64,000 nucleotides of DNA from Marinicella marina (GTDB lineage Bacteria; Pseudomonadota; Gammaproteobacteria; Xanthomonadales; Marinicellaceae): contig NZ_JASJNC010000001.1 in the NCBI RefSeq assembly GCF_030065545.1, forward strand, positions 496,001 to 560,000, read 5' to 3'. The notes beneath the pieces are model-generated. The model saw only the letters and a program-made list of their open reading frames with translations, was not told the DNA's origin and did no database searches. Numbering within the stretch: the first letter of the stretch is position 1; the number at the start of each line of letters is the position of its first letter. Of the stretch, positions 27,717 to 37,084 are shown piece after piece. The translations under genes and the position numbers were made by a program.

Positions 27717-27743
27717 AAAAGGGGCCGATGGGTCCCTTTTTTT
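27717..27743 (+). terminator. Intrinsic terminator after the BNR gene
   Basis: AAAAGGGGCC and GGGTCCCTTTT form a 10-pair stem (one G-T) with loop GATG and a run of seven T. It begins 16 bases after the BNR stop and its last T directly touches the ATG of the GNAT gene at 27744. Confidence 0.9.
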
Positions 27744-28202
27744 ATGTCCTTAGTCATCCAGTCTGCCGACCCCAGCCAAAGCCGCTTGCTGAGTCGACTG
27801 GCACAGCGTTCTAAGGCTCACTGGGGTTATTCAGCCGAGTTCATTCAAGCCTGCAAGCATGAGTTAACTTACACCGCACAGTCCATCAACAAGGAAATAA
27901 CTTTTGTGGCTTGGTGCGATGGGGAGATACTGGGCTTCTATCAGTTGGTGGGCATGAATCCATTAAAGGGCGAGCTGGAAGCTTTGTTTATTGAGCCCCA
28001 ACAGATTGGTTCAGGTGTGGGGAAAAGGTTGTTTACGCATGCCATGAATCAAGCTGGACAAGCCGGTTTTAAACAGGTACTGATTCAGTCGGATCCTTAT
28101 GCGGAAATGTTTTATCTCAAAATGGGTTGCGTCAAAGTCGGTGAAAAACCCTCTTTGAGTATCCCGGGGCGGGTTTTACCACTACTGATTTTTACTGTTT
28201 AA
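27744..28202 (+). CDS. GNAT-family N-acetyltransferase
   Basis: 152 residues from the ATG at 27744. The acetyl-CoA site QIGSGVGKRLF (Q-x-x-G-x-G) lies in the usual place, preceded by GELEALFIEP and followed by IQSDPYAEMFYLKMGCVKVGE, the family C-terminal pattern. Substrate unknown. The start directly follows the T run of a terminator and has no ribosome site, so it may be poorly expressed, leaderless, or started elsewhere. A TTG at 27705 is in frame, but the residues it adds are not family-like. Convergent with, and overlapping by 21 bases, the S41-like gene. Confidence 0.88.
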   Translation: MSLVIQSADPSQSRLLSRLAQRSKAHWGYSAEFIQACKHELTYTAQSINKEITFVAWCDGEILGFYQLVGMNPLKGELEALFIEPQQIGSGVGKRLFTHAMNQAGQAGFKQVLIQSDPYAEMFYLKMGCVKVGEKPSLSIPGRVLPLLIFTV

Positions 28203-29405
28203 GTATGTGATGGCGGCAAGCAAAAGGTCATCGAATTCTTTCCCTTCGGCTGCTTGTAATATGTCTGGCTTGGCGGCCTCTCTTGGGGCGCCATCCACTT
28301 GGAATAATTGTTCTGTGGGCATTTGCATACTGAACCACACGCCGTGTAATTGGAATTGGTCAACTGCGCCTAGAAGGCCGGCCATCTCTGTGCCTATCCA
28401 AGTGGCCCTGCCCATGCCTTGTAGTCCAATGGTGATGCCTTCAGCCATGCTGCCGGTCCATGGGTTGGCTAATACCACCACGGGTTGGTTGTAATGGGGG
28501 GCTCTCGGTGAAACGTATTCAACCCAAGATCGGGTGACGCCCTCAGCATCGCCACGTTGTTCTATAAATTGGTGTTTCTGATAGGCTCTGGGCTGGTCTA
28601 TCAAACGACCCATAATCGCTCTGGCCATGTAGGAATCGCCACCACTGATGGTGTTGCGCAAGTCCAGAATCAAACCGTTGGTATCCTGCATTTCATTGAG
28701 CGCTTGATCAAAGGCTTCAATCAAGTCTGTGTTGCCCAGAGCATCATTGATGCGGATGACACCGATGTGTTCTCTTATTTCATGATCCAATAAAGACTGG
28801 TTGGTCTTTGCTGTCAGTTTATCCAGGTCTACTGTGTAATAGTTGTTGTCTAGAAGGGTCAGCTTTCGCGTCTCAGCGTATACACCTGCCAGCGCTTTGT
28901 TGATAATCCATGTTTGATTTTTACGATTGCTTTTATCCAGGCAATTGGTCGGAAATTCAGTGATGATTTGTTGTGGTATTTTCTGGTTCAGCGCCACAAA
29001 TTGAGCGCCCACTTTGATGGTCTTGGCCTTGTCTATTTGACTTTTCCTGACATCATACACCACATAATCATCGCCGTCAGCTCTCACCACAACAGGTGCG
29101 TCCAGCCGATAAGAATGGTTGTTATTGGTGTTTAATATCATGTGATTATCAGCAAACTCCAACATCAAATGTTCAAACGCCAGTAAGATGCTTTTGGCAT
29201 CATTTGCTTGTGAAGCGCGCTCAAGATAAGTCTGTTCCAGACATGTCCATTCTAGTTTGCTTTCTTTCAGGTAGGCATGGTTTTGCTTAATCAAAGCCAA
29301 AGCCTGATGCATGGCTGCTTGGTAGTGATGGTTGTTGCTGGCTGTCACATGATTCCAATTGAGCAGTGCAAGTACAAGCCAGAAAAGAAATCTATTCACC
29401 ATCAA
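28182..29405 (-). CDS. Exported S41-family (C-terminal-processing-like) peptidase homologue
   Basis: 407 residues with a signal peptide (NRFLFWLVLALLNWNHVTA). The second half matches the S41 tail-specific protease core: LILDLRNTISGGDSYMARAI, then VVVLANPWTGSMAEGITIGLQ with the serine of the TxSxxE-type motif, GTEMAGLLGAV and AKPDILQAAEG. There is no clear PDZ domain. The Lys of the usual Ser-Lys dyad cannot be placed with certainty, so activity is likely but unproven. The start overlaps the preceding membrane-protein gene by four bases (ATGA), placing it third in a three-gene unit from 30542. Confidence 0.83.
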   Translation of the reverse strand: MMVNRFLFWLVLALLNWNHVTASNNHHYQAAMHQALALIKQNHAYLKESKLEWTCLEQTYLERASQANDAKSILLAFEHLMLEFADNHMILNTNNNHSYRLDAPVVVRADGDDYVVYDVRKSQIDKAKTIKVGAQFVALNQKIPQQIITEFPTNCLDKSNRKNQTWIINKALAGVYAETRKLTLLDNNYYTVDLDKLTAKTNQSLLDHEIREHIGVIRINDALGNTDLIEAFDQALNEMQDTNGLILDLRNTISGGDSYMARAIMGRLIDQPRAYQKHQFIEQRGDAEGVTRSWVEYVSPRAPHYNQPVVVLANPWTGSMAEGITIGLQGMGRATWIGTEMAGLLGAVDQFQLHGVWFSMQMPTEQLFQVDGAPREAAKPDILQAAEGKEFDDLLLAAITYLNSKNQ

Positions 29406-29992
29406 TACTCCAGCGCATCAAATTCTTGAATATTTTTCAGCAGAATCAACGTGTTCTTTTCTAATTTTTGGCGATCATTAGAGTCGGCCAAGTGGCGCAT
29501 AGAATCCGTGATGGCAATCCACCAACGCATGTGGTTGGCACTGAGTTGAGCTGCCACCGGCACCAAATCTCTTACCAAGCCAAGAGAATGGATACAGGTT
29601 TTTTTCAAGTAAACCATACTCTCTAAATCCAACTCTTGGCTTTCTATTTGATTGATGAATCTTTGAATGATCTTGGGGTCTTTTTCCAGAACCACTGAAG
29701 GCATGGGCTCGGCATGTTGATCGAGAAAGCCAATGTCTAAATAAGACAGGAAGCTGCGCAATGATCCGCGCAAAGACAACCAAAGCTCATTTTTGCGTTG
29801 CATTTCTCGGGATTTTTGAAAGTAGGACAGCAGGCCAATCCAAAAAAAACCTTCTAAACAAAAACCAATCAGTTCTGGCACCAAGTTATCGCGAAAAGCA
29901 AACGGTTCATTTTGATGCATGAAGTATTGAAACAGGAAAAATGCGGTCAGGCCAAATACTGCCATTGGCGCATACATCAAGTATTTATTCAT
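29402..29992 (-). CDS. Membrane protein of unknown function, two N-terminal helices
   Basis: 196 residues from the ATG at 29992, which has a GGAG ribosome site. An in-frame ATG at 30007 is an alternative. Two hydrophobic helices (about 4-22 and 39-57) are followed by a helical cytosolic part rich in charged residues (LDLESMVYLKKTCIHSLGL). I do not recognise a family. It overlaps the upstream unknown gene by eight bases and the S41-like gene by four, so the three are one translationally coupled unit. Confidence 0.75.
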   Translation of the reverse strand: MNKYLMYAPMAVFGLTAFFLFQYFMHQNEPFAFRDNLVPELIGFCLEGFFWIGLLSYFQKSREMQRKNELWLSLRGSLRSFLSYLDIGFLDQHAEPMPSVVLEKDPKIIQRFINQIESQELDLESMVYLKKTCIHSLGLVRDLVPVAAQLSANHMRWWIAITDSMRHLADSNDRQKLEKNTLILLKNIQEFDALEY

Positions 29993-30542
29993 CGGCCGCT
30001 CCATCATCGCTTTGCACGTAGGCTTTGACCACGTTGACGATTTTATTGGCCTCGGTCTGGGTTAGGTTCAATGGCAGGCCTTGTAAATAAACAATCAACC
30101 CTTCACGCAGTGGTATTGGGATGATGTCATCTTGGGTGCCGGCATGGTGTAAGGCAATGGACTCAAGGGCTTTTTGTTCCTCGCTGTCGCGCTTTTGCAC
30201 CTGCTTGACCGGTGCTAGATTACTGCCAGTAGAGGTGAATGATTCAGGACATTGGAGGTAATTAAAATAATCATCAAGGGCTGATTTTAAGCGGGCATTG
30301 TAGAGGTTCATGGCTTCTTCACGTATCGATGAGTCTTCGATTTTATGAATCCGTGAACACAACTCATCCACATCCAAGACCCTCAAGTTGATGCGCTCTT
30401 CTGCTGTGACATGATCCAACAGTTTTTCAGCGGCTGTTTTGCGGCTTCTGGCAACACCAGGATTCATGATGCCTGATACTGCTGATTCCTTAAGAAAATT
30501 CAATAGACCGTCTTTGCTGTAATTTTGCTGGGTCATCTTCAC
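29985..30542 (-). CDS. Cytosolic helical protein of unknown function
   Basis: 185 residues, no signal or membrane segment, mostly helical. The N-terminal region (NYSKDGLLNFLKESAVSGIM, then GVARSRKTAAEKLLDHV) and VDELCSRIHKIEDSSIREEAMNLYNARLKSALDDYF faintly recall the N-terminal helical part of tyrosine recombinases or a SAM-like fold. There is no catalytic domain. First gene of a three-gene unit with a membrane protein and an S41-like exported protein. Function not inferred. Confidence 0.7.
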   Translation of the reverse strand: MKMTQQNYSKDGLLNFLKESAVSGIMNPGVARSRKTAAEKLLDHVTAEERINLRVLDVDELCSRIHKIEDSSIREEAMNLYNARLKSALDDYFNYLQCPESFTSTGSNLAPVKQVQKRDSEEQKALESIALHHAGTQDDIIPIPLREGLIVYLQGLPLNLTQTEANKIVNVVKAYVQSDDGAADE

Positions 30543-30607
30543 ACTGCCTTTTAAATTCTAGATTATAATCTTAACGAATCAGATGAGCAAAAGTAACAGA
30601 CAACATC

Positions 30608-32311
30608 ATGCACAAACACACACACAAACTATTGATATGCGTAATTTTTATTCAATTCACGGTAGCAGTCATGGCTGCTGATCGAGTCACTGGCTTTGAT
30701 TTTGCCACCCGTTCACCCGTTCTGGCCACTGAAGCCATGGCCGCAACTTCACAGCCATTGGCGACCCAAGTGGCTTTGGATGTGATGCGAAAAGGCGGCA
30801 ATGCCATTGATGCAGCGATTGCTGCCAATGCCATGTTGGGTTTGGTGGAACCGACTGGAAACGGCATCGGTGGTGATATATTTGCCATTGTTTGGGATGC
30901 CAAAAGCAAACAGCTTTACGGTTTGAATGGCTCTGGCCGCTCGCCCAAGTCATTGTCCTTACAATGGTTCAAAGACAATGGCTATGACAAAATCCCATCT
31001 CATGGTCCGTTACCAGTCTCCGTACCGGGTACCGTAGACGGCTGGTTCATGCTCCATGATAAGTTTGGCAAATTGCCAATGAAGGAGGTATTACAGCCGA
31101 CCATCGATTATGCCAACAAGGGCTTTCCGGTCTCGCAGTTGATTGCCTATTACTGGAACCGTTCAGTACCTATCTTGAGCAAATGGCCAGGATTCACTGA
31201 ACAGTTCACCACCGATGGACAAGCGCCTAAAGAAGGTGAAGTTTGGAAAAATCCACATTTAGCCAAAACCTTAAAAGCCATCGCTGCAGGTGGTCGTGAA
31301 GCTTTTTATGAAGGAGAGATGGCACGAACCATTGCTGATTACATGCAATCCAACGGTGGTTTTTTAAGTTATGAGGACCTGGCTTCCCACCGTGGTGAAT
31401 GGATCGACCCAGTGAGCAGTAATTACCGTGGATACGATGTGTGGGAATTACCACCCAATGGTCAAGGCATTGCCGCTTTACAAATCTTGAACATCATGGA
31501 ACAACATGACGTGGCTGCCATGGGCCATGACTCCCCAGAATATGTGCACCTGTTCACCGAAGCAAAAAAAGTGGTTTTCGAAGACCGTGCCAAGTACTAT
31601 GCCGATCCGGCATACAACGAAATTCCAGTACAACAGCTGATCAGCAAAGACTATGCCAAAAAACGAGCTGCGCTGATTGACCTCAATCGTGCTGGAAGTC
31701 ATTACCCTGCAGGCAACCCTGCTTTGGACCATGGTGATACCATATACCTCACCACAGCGGATAAAGACGGCAACATGGTGTCCTTGATTCAAAGTAATTA
31801 TCGCGGTATGGGTTCAGGCATGACGCCACCGGGTTTGGGATTTATTTTGCAGGACCGTGGTGAAATGTTTTCTTTACAAGAAGGTCACTTCAATGTGTTT
31901 GAGGGTGGCAAGCGACCTTTCCACACAATCATTCCGGCATTTGTCACCAAAAATGAAAAACCATGGATGAGTTTTGGCTTGATGGGCGGTGCCATGCAGC
32001 CTCAGGGTCATGCGCAAATCATCATTAACATGATTGATTTTGGAATGGATGTACAAGCTGCTGGTGATGCCCCAAGAATTCACCACACGGGTTCATCTGA
32101 GCCGACGGATGAGGTGATGAATGACGGTGGCATACTGAATTTAGAAACCGGTTTTTCCTACAGCACCATCCGCGCATTGATGCGCAAAGGCCATAAGATT
32201 CAATTTGCCAACGGGCCTTACGGTGGATATCAAGCCATCATGCGGGCTGAAAACGGTGTTTACTGGGGCGCCTCTGAATCACGCAAAGACGGCCACGCCG
32301 CTGGTTATTGA
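30608..32311 (+). CDS. ggt: Gamma-glutamyltransferase
   Basis: 567 residues. A signal peptide (LLICVIFIQFTVAVMAA) precedes the Ntn-hydrolase proenzyme. ALDVMRKGGNAIDAAIAAN and EPTGNGIGGD are the large-subunit signatures. The self-cleavage and nucleophile threonine is T378 in HGDTIYLTTADKDGN, at the expected junction. SNYRGMGSGM and ESRKDGHAAGY at the C-terminus also fit. Periplasmic or secreted, it splits gamma-glutamyl bonds of glutathione and transfers the group to amino acids or water. No strong ribosome site precedes the ATG. Gene symbol by family; several paralogues are usual in such bacteria. Confidence 0.94.
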   Translation: MHKHTHKLLICVIFIQFTVAVMAADRVTGFDFATRSPVLATEAMAATSQPLATQVALDVMRKGGNAIDAAIAANAMLGLVEPTGNGIGGDIFAIVWDAKSKQLYGLNGSGRSPKSLSLQWFKDNGYDKIPSHGPLPVSVPGTVDGWFMLHDKFGKLPMKEVLQPTIDYANKGFPVSQLIAYYWNRSVPILSKWPGFTEQFTTDGQAPKEGEVWKNPHLAKTLKAIAAGGREAFYEGEMARTIADYMQSNGGFLSYEDLASHRGEWIDPVSSNYRGYDVWELPPNGQGIAALQILNIMEQHDVAAMGHDSPEYVHLFTEAKKVVFEDRAKYYADPAYNEIPVQQLISKDYAKKRAALIDLNRAGSHYPAGNPALDHGDTIYLTTADKDGNMVSLIQSNYRGMGSGMTPPGLGFILQDRGEMFSLQEGHFNVFEGGKRPFHTIIPAFVTKNEKPWMSFGLMGGAMQPQGHAQIIINMIDFGMDVQAAGDAPRIHHTGSSEPTDEVMNDGGILNLETGFSYSTIRALMRKGHKIQFANGPYGGYQAIMRAENGVYWGASESRKDGHAAGY

Positions 32312-32676
32312 TTGGTACGTAAGCTGATAAATGCGAATGGCACATGTGTTAAATCATTCGACTTGTCTTTAATGGTGTGACCAAAAATACCGTAAAACAG
32401 CCGTTTTGGTTGGGTTGAAGCCAAACCAATCCGACAAAGTTAATGGTTAGTTGGGTGATAAAGGATTTTGATTAAGATGCTGAATATTAAAAATAACTAT
32501 ATATATCAGTTATATAGGGCGTTTATCTAAAATATTTATTAAAATATTTGATTTAAAACTTGCATTAAGAATATTCTGTATGTTATTGTTTTACTTATCA
32601 AATGTGCCCTATAACCGATTTCTCAAACATTCGGTTTATACCTCTTAATCCCAAGTCTTCTGATTTGGGATTTTTT
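32312..32676 (+). ncRNA. AT-rich intergenic region with possible small RNA ending in an intrinsic terminator
   Basis: No convincing coding frame. The left part has an imperfect inverted repeat near TTTGGTTGGG...AAACCAA (about 32403-32431) and a very AT-rich block around 32480-32580. The right part has a 6-pair hairpin (AACCGA 32613-32618 with TCGGTT 32631-32636) followed by a strong terminator at 32647-32678. Terminator polarity is plus, yet the nearest plus-strand gene ended 336 bases earlier. A short RNA of roughly 70-120 bases ending at 32678 is therefore possible. Confidence 0.35.
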
Positions 32677-32678
32677 TT
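32647..32678 (+). terminator. Intrinsic terminator, plus polarity
   Basis: AATCCCAA pairs with TTGGGATT, then a run of eight T. It points in the plus direction and overlaps the stop codon of the convergent sulfotransferase gene. It ends either a long ggt transcript or a separate small RNA. Confidence 0.82.
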
Positions 32679-33315
32679 AGAACTCATAACCAAAAGCATC
32701 CAAGTCAGCGGCAAAGTGTTGTTCGATGATTTGTTTGGCACGGTTATCATAAAATGTTTGATAGGACACCGGTTTAGTAGGTTTTAAATGCGGCAAATCA
32801 GCGCTCAGGCCAAATTTCTTTTTGATGGTTTGGAAGTCTTCTTGCAATGACTCAAAGTGGTAAACCGCATCAACCATAATTTGTCCTTGTTCATCGCACA
32901 ACCAATCAGTTTGTGGCATGAACATGCGTGGCTGATCATAATAAAAAGGTTTTTTTTCACCATAGCTCAAGGCGACCCAGTCACTGAAGGACAGTGGTTT
33001 GTCTTTCAGCTGAGTTTGGTTGGTCTTGACGCGGTAACGGTAGTGTGAACACACTTTATCAAAGGGGTTGCGCACGAATGAGAAAGTAAACTTATCTTGC
33101 CATTTTTGCATACCCACCTCAGCTTGCTTTTCCTGTGCGGTGAGGTGTTCAAATGGTAAATTAAGGGCTTTTTCAACACTGCTGCCGGCGGTTTTATTGA
33201 TGTGGATAAAAATAAAGTCCGGCTCGTCATACCACAGCGGTAATGTATGTGACTTGCGTTTCAGTTTCCGTCGGCCCTGTTTGAGCGTCCTGAGAGCACG
33301 TTTGGCCCAATTCAT
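32677..33315 (-). CDS. Sulfotransferase-family protein
   Basis: 212 residues from the ATG at 33315, which overlaps the M14 peptidase stop by four bases (ATGA). The 5'-phosphosulfate (PAPS) binding loop is FIHINKTAGSSV. FSFVRNPFDKVCSHYRYRV is the 3'-phosphate site, as in sulfotransferase family 2 / heparan O-sulfotransferases (PF03567). Likely sulfates a carbohydrate; the target is unknown. It is an unexpected passenger at the end of a housekeeping operon (rdgC-HD-slt-cca-M14). The open frame continues upstream to 33384 but inside the previous gene. Confidence 0.87.
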   Translation of the reverse strand: MNWAKRALRTLKQGRRKLKRKSHTLPLWYDEPDFIFIHINKTAGSSVEKALNLPFEHLTAQEKQAEVGMQKWQDKFTFSFVRNPFDKVCSHYRYRVKTNQTQLKDKPLSFSDWVALSYGEKKPFYYDQPRMFMPQTDWLCDEQGQIMVDAVYHFESLQEDFQTIKKKFGLSADLPHLKPTKPVSYQTFYDNRAKQIIEQHFAADLDAFGYEF

Positions 33316-35837
33316 CGTGCCGTTTTTCTGATCAAATCGGCCATGAAGACGCTGTTTATCATCCACCTTTGAGTGCCATACCAAAAAGCCCGAAAATTAG
33401 GATTAAAGCCAAACTTGATGAGGCTGCCATTGCCACTTCTTTCGGCCACCACCAATGGTGCCTCCTGTAACTTTTCCAGCCAGTAGTCAGAGACAAATCC
33501 AGCCGCTTTGATCTCAGCCGATACTTGCAAGGGGATGTTATAAATCTCTTGGTCATTTTTTGCATCTGGTTTTGATAACACAGAACTGCCTTTCATCAGC
33601 ACGTGCTGGGTGTTTAAATGTGTACCAAAGGCCAATGGATGAGTGAGGTCTGCATCCGCACTGATGATGGCGCCGCCCAGTACTTTTTGTGCCCGATCGG
33701 CCTCAAAATCACCATAGGCCTTGCGCTTGGCTGTTGCTTTTTCCTGTTCATCGCCTGAGGCTTTTTTTGACTCATCAGTGGCTGTTTTTTGTAGGTTGTT
33801 CTCTACCCACGTGGCGGCACTTTGAATCGCCACCAAATGCCCACCCTTTTTAACCCATGTATCGATCTTTTTGGTCATGCGCTCATCAAATGCCGACTTG
33901 TAATTACCACTGGGCATAATGATGTGAGTGTATTGATTCAGGTCAACTCGACTCAAATTTGATAAACGAACTTTAGTCAGTGGCAGGTAAACTTGGGTAT
34001 CAAACAAGTGCCAGAGACTGCCTGCTTGATAGGCATCAATGCCCATACCGACTAGCATCATTACTTTAGGTGTTTTGAGTTTTTGCACCGCTGGAGAACC
34101 CAAATCAACGCCTTTATCGGCCATCGAAGTACTCAAGGCATACCATTTGACCGAAAAAGCGTCGGTGATGGTGCTTAACAGTGAAAACAGTTCGTCTTCA
34201 TTGGCGTTATTGGCAATTGGCAGAATGAAACTACCGGCTGGTACTTTGACCCCATTTATATCCAATGATTTACCCGTGATGAAAATTTCTTTGTTTTGTT
34301 GGGTCAAGTACTGCAAGGCAGCTGGTGCATTGCCACTGTGCCAATCGAACACATAGGCTTTGGCATTTTTGTTATAACTGTTTTGTGGGCGGTATGAGGG
34401 TATTTCATTGTTGCTGCTGGGCCTTGAACTGACCTTGGTCCAATTCAGCCCCCACGCCATGCCCAAATTCCATGCCGAAACGTCATAAAAAGTGTTGTTT
34501 TCAAAAGTAGTATCGGTGTTGAATAAAGACTGTACCAAAGTGGTCTGGTCTTGATTTAATGGAATGTACAGCGCTTGGTTCTTTGAGTACTTGTGGCCAT
34601 CAACCGTTTTATCTGCGGCTAAATTTTCGAACTCAATGCGGTGTTGTTGTAAGTAGTCTCTTAACTTTTTAGCGGTCAGTGGGTTGGCGCCGACATCGAC
34701 TAAATAACCACTGTAAGAAAGTTTTTTGGCATTTTGTTTGGCTTGGGTAAAGAAATTCTTTTTGTAGTCAATAAAAGCTTGTCGATTGGCCTGTGCGCCG
34801 GCCAGAGTTGAACGTGCAGTCAGGAACTGGTTGCGAATGCCATTGGCCAATGTGGTTTGGCCGTTGCGGGTATCAATCACACCGCCCATGGCACGTGCTT
34901 GTTCAAATAAAATACCAACACTGCCTTGTAAGTCGGGATAAGTGGAACCCTTGCCTGGATAAAAATCATCAAATGATTCTTCGTTGTAATAACGTTGTCC
35001 CACAGCATCCAAAGCCTTGCCATGAAATTTGGCCAATTCATTGGTTAATTCAACGTTTTTAGCAGATATCAGCGGGTTTTTTCGGCTCGGTACACCGGGC
35101 TGGAAAAAGAAGGTGGCGGCTGAACCCATTTCATGGTGATCGGTGAGGATGTGTGGTTGCCATTGGTGGAATTGTTTGATTCTTGCTTTAGATTCGGTCT
35201 GGGTTAACAGCAACCAATCACGATTCAAATCAAACCAATAATGGTTGGTGCGACCGCTGGGCCATTGTTCCACATGTGACATGTCGTTGGCATCGGTTAC
35301 GGTAGTCAATGAACGGTTGTTATTGACGTAAGTGGTGAATCGCGAAAGGCCATCAGGATTGAAACTGGGGTCAATCAATACCACGGTGTTTTCCATGGCG
35401 GCTTTGACCTCTGGGTTATTGGTCGCCAATAAGTACCAAGCGAATAAAACCGAAGCGTTTGAGCCACTTGATTCGTTGCCGTGAACACTGAAGCCATTGA
35501 GTATTTTCAACACATCCGGGTCGGCTTTCACCTGTTCTATATTTTCAATGTTGGCAGCCGAACTGATGGCCAGCATAACCAAGCGGCGGCCTTCATTACT
35601 GCGGCCATAATCTATCAATTGGGCATTCGGTCGTGATGTAGACAAGACGCTCAAATAGCTGATCAATTGGTCATGGCGCAGGTGTTTATCTCCCAGCTGT
35701 TGGCCCAAAATGGCCTCAGGAGATGGAACACTGGCATCATACATTTCGCCCTCAGGTAAATAAAACTCAAGCGGTTTCGCCACCAGTAACGGCGCCAGTA
35801 TGAGCAGGGAAATTAAGGTAAGGGATTTTTTTATCAT
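33312..35837 (-). CDS. Exported M14-family zinc carboxypeptidase-like protein
   Basis: 841 residues. A signal peptide ([18 protein letters not shown]) precedes the carboxypeptidase fold. [18 protein letters not shown] and the zinc motif H119-G-N-E122 (SVHGNESSG) are present, with DLNRDWLLL and [12 protein letters not shown] for the third ligand area. The region past ~residue 380 is a long C-terminal part with a class-I-glutamine-amidotransferase-like segment ([16 protein letters not shown]). Such large M14 proteins are common in peptide-feeding marine bacteria. Its start overlaps cca by four bases and its end overlaps the sulfotransferase gene. Confidence 0.9.
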   Translation of the reverse strand: MIKKSLTLISLLILAPLLVAKPLEFYLPEGEMYDASVPSPEAILGQQLGDKHLRHDQLISYLSVLSTSRPNAQLIDYGRSNEGRRLVMLAISSAANIENIEQVKADPDVLKILNGFSVHGNESSGSNASVLFAWYLLATNNPEVKAAMENTVVLIDPSFNPDGLSRFTTYVNNNRSLTTVTDANDMSHVEQWPSGRTNHYWFDLNRDWLLLTQTESKARIKQFHQWQPHILTDHHEMGSAATFFFQPGVPSRKNPLISAKNVELTNELAKFHGKALDAVGQRYYNEESFDDFYPGKGSTYPDLQGSVGILFEQARAMGGVIDTRNGQTTLANGIRNQFLTARSTLAGAQANRQAFIDYKKNFFTQAKQNAKKLSYSGYLVDVGANPLTAKKLRDYLQQHRIEFENLAADKTVDGHKYSKNQALYIPLNQDQTTLVQSLFNTDTTFENNTFYDVSAWNLGMAWGLNWTKVSSRPSSNNEIPSYRPQNSYNKNAKAYVFDWHSGNAPAALQYLTQQNKEIFITGKSLDINGVKVPAGSFILPIANNANEDELFSLLSTITDAFSVKWYALSTSMADKGVDLGSPAVQKLKTPKVMMLVGMGIDAYQAGSLWHLFDTQVYLPLTKVRLSNLSRVDLNQYTHIIMPSGNYKSAFDERMTKKIDTWVKKGGHLVAIQSAATWVENNLQKTATDESKKASGDEQEKATAKRKAYGDFEADRAQKVLGGAIISADADLTHPLAFGTHLNTQHVLMKGSSVLSKPDAKNDQEIYNIPLQVSAEIKAAGFVSDYWLEKLQEAPLVVAERSGNGSLIKFGFNPNFRAFWYGTQRWMINSVFMADLIRKTAR

Positions 35838-37084
35838 AAGTTTTCCATCAGTTCTTTTTTCTTGGATTGTATGGCAGAAATTCGCAGTTGTCTAATTTGC
35901 TGGCCCAATGCTTCGCCTTCATAACCGCGCTCAAACAGCGGTTTCTTGTCGACATGATAGGCCGCCTGAAAAAGTTGGCGGATGAAGTCAGCTTGTGGGT
36001 ATTGTTGAAACTCTTCGCCCCAGCGCCCAGTGGCATCGGCCTCACAGGCCAAGACAAATTTTTCTAACAATTGTGGTTGGCGGTAGGCCTGTAGGCGCGT
36101 GAATAATTTTTCGATGCTGGCGGCTTTTAATTCCATGATGGTGTGTGCATGTAAATGCCAACGACACACCAAGAGTGCCAGTTTCTTGTAGTGATTGGGT
36201 ACCTTTAAGCGTTCGCTGACGGCCTCAACCAAGGGCAAACCAGCAGCCTCGTGACCGCGGTGACTGGGCAACACGTCTTCGGGTGTGATGCCTTTGCCCA
36301 AATCATGTACCATCACCGCATAAGCCACATCATTGTCCAAGTCCTTGGCTTGATCAATGGCCAACATGGCATGCAAGCCAGTATCTATTTCAGGGTGCCA
36401 GCGTTTGGTTTGTGGGATGCCGAATAAGCAATCAATTTCTGGCAGCAGTTTGACCAATGCACCGCATTCACGCAAAGTCAGGAAGAATGCCGAAGGCTTG
36501 GCTTGGTTCAAGGAATTTTTGATTTCTTGCCAGACCCTTTCAGGCACCAAGTTTTCTATCTCACCGGCATCGACTAACTGCCGCATCAGTGCTTGAGTTT
36601 CGGAATGTATTTTGAAACCTAAATCGGCAAAACGGCTCATAAAACGAGCCACCCGCAACACCCGCACAGGGTCTTCCGCAAAAGCCGGCGAGACGTGTTT
36701 GAGTAAACCATTTTTGAGGTCCTCAACACCGCCGTAGGGATCAATCAACTTGCCTTGTTGGTCTTGCGCGATGGCGTTGATGGTGAGGTCGCGTCGCAGT
36801 AAGTCATCCTCTAATGTCACAGTGGTGTCAGTATTGAAGATGAAGCCGTGGTAACCAACACCTGATTTGCGCTCGGTTCTGGCCAAGGCATATTCATCTT
36901 TGGTTTCAGGGTGTAAAAACACTGGAAAATCTTTACCAATGGGTAAAAAGCCTTGTGCCGCCATAGCCTCAGGGGTTGCGCCGACTACCACGTAATCTCG
37001 GTCTTTGACTGTTAGGCCCAGTAATTGATCTCTGACCGCACCGCCTACCAAGTAGGTTGTTACTTGAGAGTCAAACTCAGTCAT
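35834..37084 (-). CDS. cca: CCA tRNA nucleotidyltransferase (multifunctional, with HD domain)
   Basis: 416 residues from the ATG at 37084, overlapping the slt stop by four bases. Class II nucleotidyltransferase head: [13 protein letters not shown] and [10 protein letters not shown] with the metal-binding D-x-[25 protein letters not shown]. The C-terminal HD domain (about 230-340; [10 protein letters not shown]...HRGHEAAG) gives the phosphatase/phosphodiesterase activity of the E. coli-type enzyme. It adds and repairs the 3'-CCA of tRNAs. Confidence 0.96.
   Translation of the reverse strand: MTEFDSQVTTYLVGGAVRDQLLGLTVKDRDYVVVGATPEAMAAQGFLPIGKDFPVFLHPETKDEYALARTERKSGVGYHGFIFNTDTTVTLEDDLLRRDLTINAIAQDQQGKLIDPYGGVEDLKNGLLKHVSPAFAEDPVRVLRVARFMSRFADLGFKIHSETQALMRQLVDAGEIENLVPERVWQEIKNSLNQAKPSAFFLTLRECGALVKLLPEIDCLFGIPQTKRWHPEIDTGLHAMLAIDQAKDLDNDVAYAVMVHDLGKGITPEDVLPSHRGHEAAGLPLVEAVSERLKVPNHYKKLALLVCRWHLHAHTIMELKAASIEKLFTRLQAYRQPQLLEKFVLACEADATGRWGEEFQQYPQADFIRQLFQAAYHVDKKPLFERGYEGEALGQQIRQLRISAIQSKKKELMENL

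Noticed and set aside
32602-32787. Plus-strand 61-codon frame starting MCPITDF
   Set aside because: It spans a strong terminator and runs into the sulfotransferase gene on the opposite strand; not a believable gene.
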